A stretch of 64,000 bases of DNA from Aurantimonas coralicida DSM 14790. GTDB taxonomy: Bacteria; Pseudomonadota; Alphaproteobacteria; Rhizobiales; Rhizobiaceae. Positions 1 to 7,626 of the stretch are shown piece by piece. The notes under the pieces are model-generated. The model had not been told where the DNA came from, did not search any database, and was given only the letters and a program-made list of their open reading frames with translations. The DNA lies in contig NZ_ATXK01000013.1 of assembly GCF_000421645.1 (NCBI RefSeq), positions 1 through 64,000 of the forward strand, read 5' to 3'. Position 1 is the first letter of the stretch. Every line of letters begins with the position of its first letter. A program made the position numbers and the translations under genes.

Positions 1-2
1 TG

Positions 3-299
3 ACGTTTGATAACGACACCGCCTTCGCCCGCCACCGCCTGCTCGACGACCTGTTCGGCATGTCGACCTGGTTCTGCGACGCCTACGCTTCCTGGCAGAA
101 GGGAGGCGTCGAAAACGCCAACGGACGATTGCGACGATGGCTGCCCAGATGGCTCGATCTCGACACCCTGTCCGAAGCCGATCTCCAGGACGCCATTGTC
201 AGCCTCAACACCACGCCGCGCAAATGCCTCGGCTTCATCACCCCTTTCCAGTGCCTCCTCCAGGAACTTGGCAAGGACGTCCGAATCCGCTTCTCATGA
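3..299 (+). CDS. IS30-family transposase, C-terminal fragment (5' end outside window)
   Basis: This is the C-terminal part of a DDE transposase, the enzyme that moves an insertion sequence. The frame is open from the window edge to TGA at 297-299. The visible 98 residues begin with TFDN, the second catalytic Asp of the rve/IS30 core. They continue with the YFCDPY-like stretch WFCDAYASWQKGGVEN, in which the Glu is the catalytic E, then GRLRRWLP and NTTPRKCLGF, all typical of the IS30 family. The first catalytic Asp and the N-terminal HTH lie upstream of the window. The element borders an accessory island, so it may be how the island was assembled. Whether the full gene is intact cannot be judged here. 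Confidence 0.85.
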   Translation, partial: TFDNDTAFARHRLLDDLFGMSTWFCDAYASWQKGGVENANGRLRRWLPRWLDLDTLSEADLQDAIVSLNTTPRKCLGFITPFQCLLQELGKDVRIRFS

Positions 300-330
300 G
301 CATGTTGCGTTTCGCGCTGGAATCCACCAC
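299..330. repeat. candidate right terminal inverted repeat of the IS30 element
   Basis: Directly after the transposase stop there is a stretch that begins ATGTTGCGTTTCGCG and continues with GGAATCCAC. IS30-family ends often carry a similar GTTGC-TTC-GAA pattern just downstream of the transposase gene. The left end is outside the window, so the repeat cannot be confirmed by pairing. Confidence 0.3.
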
Positions 331-867
331 CGTCTAACCGGGCCGAGAAAAGAGCGCCCTAAGTAGGCTTCCGTACAGCGCCCGGCGAGCTGAAACACCC
401 GGCCGCTCGCCCCACGCTTTCTTGTGCGGACTGGTAAACAGTTGGCCACGCCCCGGCAGGGAGAGGCAACATCTAATCCATTAGATGTGAATATAAAAGT
501 AGATATATTTCCGGCGGGCATCGCGTCGTCTGGGAATATACTCAACATCGCTACGGACACTTATACCTTTTCGCCTGCCTGCGTGGACGGCTCCGTCTCT
601 GCGCCCAAAGGTTCGATGGAGAATTCATCAACAATATCAACCATATAGACACATGGGCGTACTGATGCGAATAGAAGTGTAGAAAATATAGTATCGTTGC
701 CTACTACAGCAGCTCATGAAGTTTTTTAGAGCTTTGCGTCCGTCCGTCCGTACGTCTCGCGCGGCGATAAGCAGGGTAAAAGCATCCAGACAATACTACC
801 GGTCTGAAGAACGTCCTGCTGGGGGCGAACGGCGAAGCTATGTCTGAAATACACAAGGAAACGAAAA
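331..867. other. AT-rich intergenic region upstream of the primase
   Basis: I see no supportable gene in this stretch. It is much less GC-rich than the rest of the window. It holds a perfect 20-bp palindrome (469-488), a short CGTC triplication near 737-750, and several AT-rich runs that could serve as promoters for the primase-helicase pair. A 74-codon open frame at 424-648 has no recognisable domain and runs straight through the palindrome, so I do not call it. Confidence 0.5.
469..488. promoter_or_regulatory. perfect 9-bp inverted repeat, candidate operator
   Basis: ACATCTAAT is followed by a CC spacer and then ATTAGATGT, a perfect two-fold palindrome. Its size and spacing suit a dimeric phage- or plasmid-type repressor. 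The nearest downstream gene is the primase at 868. No regulator gene for it is visible in the window. Confidence 0.4.
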
Positions 868-1932
868 ATGAAGCAGCATCATCATCCTCAAGACTTCCGC
901 GTATCGAGTTATGAGCCGACACGCGTCGTTGACGTTTGCGAAGGCAACCATCCGCTCGCGACCGAAAACGAAATTATCGCTTTTTCCCAACGCAAGACAC
1001 TTCAAGTGAAGACCTTCGAGCGGGTTGAAGGTAGCGCGGTCCGGTCACTTGGCTACAAATCCGCATATAAAGGCCGGCCCGTACGCTACTTCATCGCAGA
1101 CATCATCGACCTCAGCCATTTTCTAAAGTGGGCCGAACAGTATCCGAAGATGACGGTGCTGCGTGGAAATCCGCTTACGCCGGGAAAGCGTGTGCGCCGG
1201 TTGATACATGGGCGTGAGGGCAACGCACCCTCTTTCGAGGACACCGCTCGCTCGTGGATCTGCGTCGACATCGATGATCTCTCGATGCCGCCAGGCTTGT
1301 CCTACGAGTGCCCTGTAGACCTCGCTGAATATGCCGTGTCGCAGCTGCCACGCGACCATTTCTCAGACGTGTCTTACGTCTGGCAACTTTCATCATCGGC
1401 CGGCGTCACGACACAAGATGTAATAAAATTGCACCTTTGGTTCTGGCTCGACGAGCCCCGGACGAGCATCCAACTGAGAGGCTGGGCGAAATCGTTGGGC
1501 GGCTTGATCGATCCGGCCCTCTACAACCCGGTCCAACCACACATTACCGCACGTCCCGTCTTCATTGGAATGGATGACCCATTCGCGATCCGGACGGAGC
1601 TTGTCCTGAAGCATTTCGCCTCCGTACCGGGCGCGGTCAACCTCCAAGCACCGCCTCCTACAGTTGGCACCAAACTCCCTCGGTTCAGGTCGCCCCCCCG
1701 TCCGCCGAAAAGCAACTACACCGGTCGCATCTCGCCTTCGCAGGGAGGCGATCAATTTGCCGGTTGGCCACCCATTCTCGCCGATATCAAGCGCGAACAG
1801 CATTTTCAATCATATCTGGCGGCTGCTGTTGAGTTATTTCAGCAGGGGCGGATCACGCCCCGACGAAGTAAAAGCGGCTCTTCGGCTGAGGATACCCCCG
1901 CAGAACACGAGCAACAGAGGAGATGTCCATGA
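868..1932 (+). CDS. archaeo-eukaryotic-type (PrimPol-like) primase, probably frameshifted near the 3' end
   Basis: This is a probable replication primase of a phage satellite or plasmid, which would make RNA or DNA primers on the element. The pattern VDIDD gives a D134-x-D136 metal-binding motif. KLHLWFWL supplies a candidate catalytic H189, and ARPVFIGMDD near residue 228 fits the third motif of the AEP fold. The start is ATG with AAGGA about 10 bases upstream. The last 26 residues of this frame (rich in R, S, E, Q) look out of frame. A +1 shift at about 1850 would instead append a normal-looking 52-residue tail ending at 2011, three bases before the helicase start, giving a protein of about 380 residues. 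The pairing with the SF3 helicase supports the role. The family assignment rests on motifs only. Confidence 0.65.
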   Translation: MKQHHHPQDFRVSSYEPTRVVDVCEGNHPLATENEIIAFSQRKTLQVKTFERVEGSAVRSLGYKSAYKGRPVRYFIADIIDLSHFLKWAEQYPKMTVLRGNPLTPGKRVRRLIHGREGNAPSFEDTARSWICVDIDDLSMPPGLSYECPVDLAEYAVSQLPRDHFSDVSYVWQLSSSAGVTTQDVIKLHLWFWLDEPRTSIQLRGWAKSLGGLIDPALYNPVQPHITARPVFIGMDDPFAIRTELVLKHFASVPGAVNLQAPPPTVGTKLPRFRSPPRPPKSNYTGRISPSQGGDQFAGWPPILADIKREQHFQSYLAAAVELFQQGRITPRRSKSGSSAEDTPAEHEQQRRCP

Positions 1933-2011
1933 CATATACCTAGGAGATACATATCTCGATAGGCAAATTACCGAAGCACTCCGCTTCACTCAGATGCAAA
2001 AGGATTCTTGA
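1853..2011 (+). pseudogene. displaced C-terminal tail of the primase (+1 frame)
   Basis: In the +1 frame, codons from 1853 read SRPDEVKAAL, then a PPQNTSNRGDVHDIYLGD stretch and YLDRQITEALRF, and stop at 2009-2011. This has ordinary protein composition. The primase frame over the same bases is biased to R, S, E and Q. Skipping A1852 joins FQQGR to SRPDEV smoothly. Possible causes are a real single-base insertion, a sequencing error or a programmed +1 shift. The downstream helicase begins three bases after this stop, which suggests that translation normally ends here. Confidence 0.55.
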
Positions 2012-2014
2012 AAA

Positions 2015-3472
2015 ATGACGAATATTGTTCAAATGATGACCGGATCAGAGCATGCTGTGCCTCAGGCCGCGATTTCACCAATTTATCATATGGGGCACTC
2101 TGTCCCGTTGAAGATCGTGACTGATGATCACCTCCAGCATCTCTTTATGCAGGAACACAAAAGCAGATTCCGCTTCGACAGCTCCTCAAAGCGCTGGATG
2201 GTTTACGAAGCCGGAATCTGGGAACACGTGACCAAGGCGCAGGTTGAAAATGATTTACAGACATTCCTGCGCGAGAACCTAGTTTCGATCATTGAAGAGT
2301 ACGGTCCACCCAAGGACGAGAAAGGCAATTGGACCGACGCCCACTACCGGCTAGCGTCGCGCTACTCAAGCCCGAGCGGCCAAGCCGCGGTTTTGCGGAT
2401 GGCAGCCTATGTAAGCGCAAATCACGTCTCGTCGTTCGATTTCGACCGCGATCGGCATCTGCTGAATACCCCAACCGTCGTTATTGACCTGAAGACTGGG
2501 AAGAAGGAGCTGCACACCCCAGAACGCATGATGACGAGGCGCACCAGCGTCGCGCCATCGGGAATGGAAATCCCAGTGTTTGAGGCGTTTGTGAACGACT
2601 ACACGCAGGGTGACAGCGAACTCGAGTCGTTCCTTCAGCGCTTCTTCGGGTTGTGCCTCACCGGAGAGACGCGGGAGCACAAGCTCCTGTTCCTCTGTGG
2701 CCCTGGAGGGAACGGAAAGTCCGTGCTGCTCAATGCAGTGCGGGAAATCCTCGGATCCTACGCTTGGATGTCGAACTCTTCGATCCTGATGAAAGGAGCT
2801 GAGAGCCGCCACACAACGGAAGTCGCTGAGCTTGTCGGTGCGCGCATGGTAACCATGAGCGAGGTCCCTGCAGACGGTATGTGGAGCCAGCAACGCCTTA
2901 CAAGCCTTACCAGCGGGGATACGCAGACAGCACGCTTTATGTACCAGGATAATTTCCAGTTCGATCCTCAATTCAAGCTGGTTTTGGCAGGAAATCATCG
3001 GCCGGTCATTCAGACACCCGATCAGGCGTTCTTGCGCCGGATGCTCTTTCTCAACTCCACTTTTCGCCCGAAGACACCTGATGTGGCTCTGCCAGACAAG
3101 CTCAGACGGGAGTACGGCGGCATCCTTCAGTGGATGATCGATGGTGCGGTCGCGTATTATCAGGAGGGGCTGAAGATTCCGACCTGTATTAGCGAGGCGA
3201 CCAAATATTATGCTGCAGATGAAGATGATGTCGGACAATGGTTTGAGGAGTGCTGCATCGCAGAAGTGGCAGCCTGGGTGACGATCCAAGACCTCTACAC
3301 ACACTACACAGAATGGGCTGAAGATAACGGCGCACGCGAGTATAAAAAGCGGGGCTTGTCTGAGCGCATCGCGGCGATGGGGTTCAGCCGCGATAAACGT
3401 TTAGGGCAGCGCGGATTTGTCGGGCTCAGTCTAACAATAAAAGATGCGTTCTCTGAGCCATATCGTCACTGA
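2015..3472 (+). CDS. phage/plasmid SF3 helicase (D5/P4 primase C-terminal type)
   Basis: This is a superfamily 3 replicative helicase of the D5/P4 kind that unwinds DNA during replication of mobile elements. Walker A is GPGGNGKS at residues 229-236, the Walker B region is MVTMSE at 278-283, and motif C is LVLAGNHR at 322-329 with sensor Asn327. An RR pair a few residues later is a candidate arginine finger. A D5_N-like helical region precedes the ATPase core, and the last ~80 residues resemble the winged-helix end usual in this family. The 485-residue length is normal. It starts three bases after the frameshifted primase tail, so the two genes are probably co-translated. Together they point to a satellite, prophage or integrated plasmid origin. 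Confidence 0.88.
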   Translation: MTNIVQMMTGSEHAVPQAAISPIYHMGHSVPLKIVTDDHLQHLFMQEHKSRFRFDSSSKRWMVYEAGIWEHVTKAQVENDLQTFLRENLVSIIEEYGPPKDEKGNWTDAHYRLASRYSSPSGQAAVLRMAAYVSANHVSSFDFDRDRHLLNTPTVVIDLKTGKKELHTPERMMTRRTSVAPSGMEIPVFEAFVNDYTQGDSELESFLQRFFGLCLTGETREHKLLFLCGPGGNGKSVLLNAVREILGSYAWMSNSSILMKGAESRHTTEVAELVGARMVTMSEVPADGMWSQQRLTSLTSGDTQTARFMYQDNFQFDPQFKLVLAGNHRPVIQTPDQAFLRRMLFLNSTFRPKTPDVALPDKLRREYGGILQWMIDGAVAYYQEGLKIPTCISEATKYYAADEDDVGQWFEECCIAEVAAWVTIQDLYTHYTEWAEDNGAREYKKRGLSERIAAMGFSRDKRLGQRGFVGLSLTIKDAFSEPYRH

Positions 3473-3562
3473 AGAACCTCAGTGCGGGCGAGTCCATTGC
3501 TCGCCCGCTCCCCTTTGCGATTCTAGTCGAAACCGAGCACGACGGTCGACAATTAAGCGAGT

Positions 3563-4111
3563 ATGGAAATGATCGAACGGAATACTACGTATACTATTGG
3601 GCGCAATCTACGGATCCCGCTTGAACTGGCCGAATGCGAAAAATTTCTAAAGCCGATATGTAGCCGGGAGGCGCAGATCTCGCGAGAGATCGCTCGGCTT
3701 CCAAAGCACAAGGCTCTGCGTTGGCCGCATCGGATGTTTTACATAGGGTCGATGGCCCACCAAGAATGCCACGCAAATTGCATGAAGATGGCTGGAACGG
3801 ATGAGAATGCTAGGCATGTTACGGGTTGGTGGATGATTAGCGAAGGCGTCTACATTCTTCATTCTGTTATGTTATTTGAAGGAAGATACATATGCATTAC
3901 GCCTACGCTAGAAGAAGAGAGCACAATTGAATTTATCGACTTCCTCCCAGACATGAAGCTGCGGTGGTATTCCGAACCAACGCAATGGATTTGCAAGCGG
4001 GACGGACGGCGTGCTCCGTCAGTTGTGCGTTCCGATCCTAAGAAAACCATTCGTGAATACACGAGATACAAAGACATTTTGCAACTTGAGTCTTTACAAC
4101 TCAACGCGTAA
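3563..4111 (+). CDS. hypothetical protein (182 aa), no recognised domain
   Basis: I do not recognise this protein. It has 182 residues, no signal peptide and no membrane span. It carries several His/Cys residues in its middle (HQECHANC near residue 72) and aromatic-rich segments such as GWWMISEGVYILHS. That composition, with no repeats or low complexity, supports a real globular protein. It lies 90 bases downstream of the helicase on the same strand and before oppositely oriented defence-type genes, with lower GC than the chromosome. It could be a cargo gene or part of the replication module. A zinc-binding role for the HxxCxxxC-like cluster is speculation. Confidence 0.6.
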   Translation: MEMIERNTTYTIGRNLRIPLELAECEKFLKPICSREAQISREIARLPKHKALRWPHRMFYIGSMAHQECHANCMKMAGTDENARHVTGWWMISEGVYILHSVMLFEGRYICITPTLEEESTIEFIDFLPDMKLRWYSEPTQWICKRDGRRAPSVVRSDPKKTIREYTRYKDILQLESLQLNA

Positions 4112-4148
4112 GATGAGCGTGGGAAACAGAGCTTAAAACAGCCTCCTG

Positions 4149-4985
4149 CTAAGTGCTGCCACGGGAGCGAAAGGCCGATGCATCATAGTAATTCTGTAAC
4201 AGGCCTTTCGTACCGGCAGACGCGTACTTCAAGAGCCGATACTCTGTCACCAAATCGGAAAGATCTTTGGAAAAGTTTGCGAGGGCGTTCACTCCGACTA
4301 GGCCTGCTTCGTGGCTGGTAAGTTGGCTCCGCAATAGGCGTGCATAGCGGATACGCTCCTCTTCGGTCATCCATTCGTCCTCTTTGATATTACGGAGGAG
4401 TGTATAGATTAACCGGAAGTAGGGTCCAAGGCTGCCTTCATATCTTCCATGGATACGGAGCGCATAAACGTGGGCCGCCCTCTGCCGCGTTAATGGGTGA
4501 ACACGTCGTTCGATTCCGAGCCAATAGCGAGCCTCGCGAAGTGCAGCCCGTACCGCAAGTGCGCCTGAGTGAGGTTCGGAAGACACTCGCCGCTTCCGCC
4601 TAGCCAACGCGTCGATATAGGCATCACTGTAGCGAAAATGTAGTCCCTCGCGCTCTTGGCGTAGGAGGTGGAGAAGTTCGAAGAACGTCCGTTCGAACCG
4701 TTGGACGTTGTGGCTTCTCTCTGATGCGTTAAGGTGAGCCCGTTGCGCCTGCATTTCTAAGCTCTGATCTCGCAGCTGCCGCCGCTGAAGCGCCAATGTC
4801 CATAAGACACCAATAGAGGCTGTGGCGGTAAATAGCGCGTTGAGCGCACCGAATGTGTCGCCCCAGGCTCCGGCATTGCCAATATCCCAGTGGATGTGCA
4901 GGGCATCCATTATAACGAATTGAAGCACCCACCCGAGCCAGAGAAGCGCAGCAAACAGGGCGGCAGGAATTATCCACAAAGTCAA
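4149..4985 (-). CDS. membrane-anchored putative phage abortive-infection protein (putAbiC-like)
   Basis: This resembles the putAbiC family of suspected phage-exclusion proteins. From a TTG at 4985, preceded by AGGAAAACGA, the protein has two N-terminal membrane spans: WIIPAALFAALLWLGWVLQF, then a second one around GALNALFTATASIGVLW. A basic coiled segment follows (RRQLRDQSLEMQAQRAHL). The C-terminal helical domain contains RTFFELLHLLRQE and RYARLLRSQLTSHEAGL, the pattern I associate with the family. The frame stays open to a TTG at 5081, which would add 32 unremarkable residues, so the start is uncertain. It is transcribed toward the hypothetical gene at 3563-4111 and sits next to an endonuclease-like gene. 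Its role as a defence gene is inferred. Confidence 0.65.
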   Translation of the reverse strand: MTLWIIPAALFAALLWLGWVLQFVIMDALHIHWDIGNAGAWGDTFGALNALFTATASIGVLWTLALQRRQLRDQSLEMQAQRAHLNASERSHNVQRFERTFFELLHLLRQEREGLHFRYSDAYIDALARRKRRVSSEPHSGALAVRAALREARYWLGIERRVHPLTRQRAAHVYALRIHGRYEGSLGPYFRLIYTLLRNIKEDEWMTEEERIRYARLLRSQLTSHEAGLVGVNALANFSKDLSDLVTEYRLLKYASAGTKGLLQNYYDASAFRSRGST

Positions 4986-5330
4986 TCGTTTTCCTCGCCC
5001 TGCACCTTGTTCGACCTTTATACCGGCTTCGCACCATAGGAGCGGCCAGTCGCCGCGAAAGCAATCCCCGATAGTGTGCAACGTGGTTAGTCTTCTGGAG
5101 CGGGCCGATCGGGTGTACGACCCCGTTGAGCAGCTCGTAACGGCTGCTGGGCCCGGGACACGGCAGGGAACGATCGCGCACGAAAGTCCACGATAGGGTG
5201 ATTTGGAGACGCTCAGCCCGCTAATTTCGTCGGTCCCACAGCTTGAATGTTTACGCCGAGGAGATCAATCCCGCCGGCAGAATGTGAGCTGTGGCGGAAA
5301 CAATAGTAAATAGGAGTCCAAATGTGAGGC

Positions 5331-6401
5331 TTATTCGAGGAGCTCCCTGAATTTGTTGTGAAGCACTGCCTCCGGCATGCTATCATTAAGCTGCGATTTG
5401 GCTTTGAGCATGCGAATCAGATCTACATCAGTGAGAACTATTACGTAACCCTGAGAACGAGAGGAGGCGTCTTTGCATCGCTCATGCAATCGCTCGGCAT
5501 CAGAGACCGAACGACATGTAAGGATTCCGAGTTTCCCACGATTGTTGTCGAATCGTCCTAAGAGTCGATCGATTTCGTTATTCGAAATGTCGTCAGTATA
5601 ATTCTTGCACTCAACGATTACGACGTTTGCGTTGATGTTTTGATCATTCCGCCGTTGTGAAAAGAAGCCGGTGTCGGCTGCATTCGTGTAAACGATATCA
5701 ATACGCTTACGCCCTCCGTGAATTTCCCATTCCTTGCGCGGTTGAATGAGGTGCGGGTAGAATAGCGCCTTCAGTGATCCCAGAACGAGCTTATGATATT
5801 CTTCAGCATGCGTACGCCCCGGGCGAACCGAGGCAAAGCGGGATGCAAGCATCTGACATACCGACGTTATATTCGGCCCATTTCCATCATCTAGTGTAAT
5901 AAGTGCCTTCTGTTTACGCGCTATCTCCTTATAGAGTTCCAGGATTTCCGGTTGGTCTATTACCATCTGTGCGATGAACGTCTTTGACTTGGGATTTTGG
6001 TCGCGCACGTCCCACTTGAATACTTTTTTCTTCCCTTTGATTGTCTGAACTAAAGATCTGTTTGCTCGAAGATTTTCGGCGACCAAGAAATCAGTAATTT
6101 GCTTATTGTAAAATTCTTGACTGTCGAGCGACAGACGCCTCCGAACTATATATTTTGGCACGAGGAGAACCGCATCATTATCGATGTAGGGCAGCTGAAC
6201 CTTACGAGAAACCCAATTACAACGATCAACATCCCAAAGGGATGGCCCATTGTAGTCCCTTGTCTCAATGCCATATATTTCGCATTGTTCTTGCGTATAT
6301 TCTACCAGAAGGCCTCGAATGATGTTTGTGGTCAGGTCAGAGATTTTATCCCTGTCTACTCCTTCGACATAAAGCGCCATTTCCGATAAGTCTGTAAGCA
6401 A
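5331..6401 (-). CDS. PD-(D/E)XK restriction-endonuclease-like protein, apparently 5'-truncated
   Basis: This is a probable DNA-cleaving protein. The C-terminal domain carries GGRKRIDIVYTN followed about 30 residues later by VIVECKNYTDD. That gives the D...ExK core of the PD-(D/E)XK nuclease fold, followed by a helix-strand pattern (LGILTCRS, YVIVLTDVDL). The N-terminal region has YVEGVDRDKISDLTTNIIRG and a strand motif LLVPKYIVRR, which I recall from longer endonuclease-like proteins of rhizobia. The only usable start is a TTG at 6401. Protein-like sequence continues upstream in frame to a stop at 6486-6488 (for example NFYSLGQHVSRAF), so the natural N-terminus seems lost. No methyltransferase partner is present. 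The truncated gene may be inactive, although the nuclease motif is intact. Confidence 0.65.
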   Translation of the reverse strand: MLTDLSEMALYVEGVDRDKISDLTTNIIRGLLVEYTQEQCEIYGIETRDYNGPSLWDVDRCNWVSRKVQLPYIDNDAVLLVPKYIVRRRLSLDSQEFYNKQITDFLVAENLRANRSLVQTIKGKKKVFKWDVRDQNPKSKTFIAQMVIDQPEILELYKEIARKQKALITLDDGNGPNITSVCQMLASRFASVRPGRTHAEEYHKLVLGSLKALFYPHLIQPRKEWEIHGGRKRIDIVYTNAADTGFFSQRRNDQNINANVVIVECKNYTDDISNNEIDRLLGRFDNNRGKLGILTCRSVSDAERLHERCKDASSRSQGYVIVLTDVDLIRMLKAKSQLNDSMPEAVLHNKFRELLE

Positions 6402-6407
6402 TCCACT

Positions 6408-7523
6408 TTGAAATGCTCTGCTGACGTGCTGTCCAAGGGAATAAAAGTTTCTGTAGAGGAGGCGGCGAGCACAGTCGGTGGCATCTTACTGCGCTATCCT
6501 CCAAGGCCTGGCAGTATGGGGCATATTGCGCTCTGCGACGGCGCGGGCGGCACGATTGAGGCAAAGAGCAAGAGGGCGGGGGTCGTCGCCGACACGGTTC
6601 ACGGCCGAACATGGCACACAGGCGTGCTTATCCCTGGGTTGAGCTATGCCCGGATCGACGGTCTCGATCTCTCGGGACCCACTTCCATCTATCGCATTGG
6701 CGAGACCAACATGGCGTCCGTCATCGTCCGTCGGATCCAGTCGGCGCTGAACGAACGGGGCTATGATCCCGGGCTCATCGACGGGGAGTTTGGTGCCAAC
6801 ACCGAAGCGGCCGTTATCGCTTTCCAAGAGGCCATGGGGCTGGTGGTCGATGGCGAGGTCGGCCCTGAGACAGCCGATGCGCTAGGTATTTCGTTCGATC
6901 CTTCCGGCATGGCAGTGCCTCCGCCTGTCGCCAGTCCGGTCGTCATCCCACAATCCGGATTGGCAAGCGACCGCACGGCGGCTGATACGCCATCCGCTCT
7001 GATCCCAGCTTTATTGTCCCTGCTGATGAAGGACAGGAACATGACCGAAGGTCCGCTCACTGGTTCGGATGCAACTAGAGATTCCGCCCTTTTGACCCTG
7101 CTTCAATTGCTCGCTTCGGAAAAGCCGCTAGATACGAACGATCTCCTTAAAATCTTGCGGCCGGACGCTCCCTTCGATCAACATGTTTACGAATCCTCGG
7201 ACTTGAAAACACTCCTCTTGGCGCGGCTGTCACGCAGGCTGCTTGGCGAGGAAGCGGGCGACGGTAAGCCGGACATCGGGCCGGTGAATAGCGCCCTCGG
7301 TAAACCGGTCGGCAAATTCCTCAACGGCTACAAGAGCACCATCGGCATTATCGGATCCGTGCTCACCGGGGTCCTCGGAAGTTCGTCCAGTAATGGAGTT
7401 CTGGGCGATATTGCAGCCTCAATTCCCGCTCTCGCCGGAACGAGCAGTATCTTTATGCCGCTTTTCCTGGGTGTGGCTGCTTGGGGATTTCTCGGAAAGT
7501 TGGAAAAATGGAACAGTAAATAA
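6408..7523 (+). CDS. peptidoglycan-binding protein with NlpC-like remnant and hydrophobic C-terminus, likely 5'-truncated
   Basis: Residues 104-160 form a PG_binding_1 domain (IQSALNERGYDPGLIDGEFG, then AVIAFQEAMGL and DGEVGPETADALG) that should bind the cell wall. Residues 13-80 resemble the second half of an NlpC/P60-like fold (SMGHIALCDG with a candidate His39, then GRTWHTGVLIPGLSY). The half that would carry the catalytic Cys is missing. The only starts are a TTG at 6408 and downstream codons. The region after 160 is a Pro/Ala-rich linker, a helical segment and a hydrophobic tail (residues about 313-365) that could insert in a membrane. The gene lies about 100 bases upstream of the CHAT protein on the same strand, so the two probably act together. 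The enzyme half is inferred to be dead unless a non-canonical start exists. Confidence 0.6.
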   Translation: MKCSADVLSKGIKVSVEEAASTVGGILLRYPPRPGSMGHIALCDGAGGTIEAKSKRAGVVADTVHGRTWHTGVLIPGLSYARIDGLDLSGPTSIYRIGETNMASVIVRRIQSALNERGYDPGLIDGEFGANTEAAVIAFQEAMGLVVDGEVGPETADALGISFDPSGMAVPPPVASPVVIPQSGLASDRTAADTPSALIPALLSLLMKDRNMTEGPLTGSDATRDSALLTLLQLLASEKPLDTNDLLKILRPDAPFDQHVYESSDLKTLLLARLSRRLLGEEAGDGKPDIGPVNSALGKPVGKFLNGYKSTIGIIGSVLTGVLGSSSSNGVLGDIAASIPALAGTSSIFMPLFLGVAAWGFLGKLEKWNSK

Positions 7524-7626
7524 GGTGCAACGGTCAGTTTATGGAGCAGTGCGTCGTCAGATCTGCCGAAAGGGTATGAGACGTAGGCAGGCAGGCGGCC
7601 GCTGATACGGAGGGAGGAAGGCTGCC

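Noticed and set aside
424-648. 74-codon open frame upstream of the primase
   Set aside because: It has no domain and no ribosome site, and it runs through a perfect palindrome that looks regulatory.
737-750. CGTC triplication as a possible CRISPR or iteron array
   Set aside because: There are only three four-base units without spacers, too short for either.
1664-1852. Separate small gene starting at 1664 and running to 2011
   Set aside because: The part before 1852 overlaps the primase and is composition-biased. Only the tail after 1853 looks coding, which fits a frameshift better than a separate gene.
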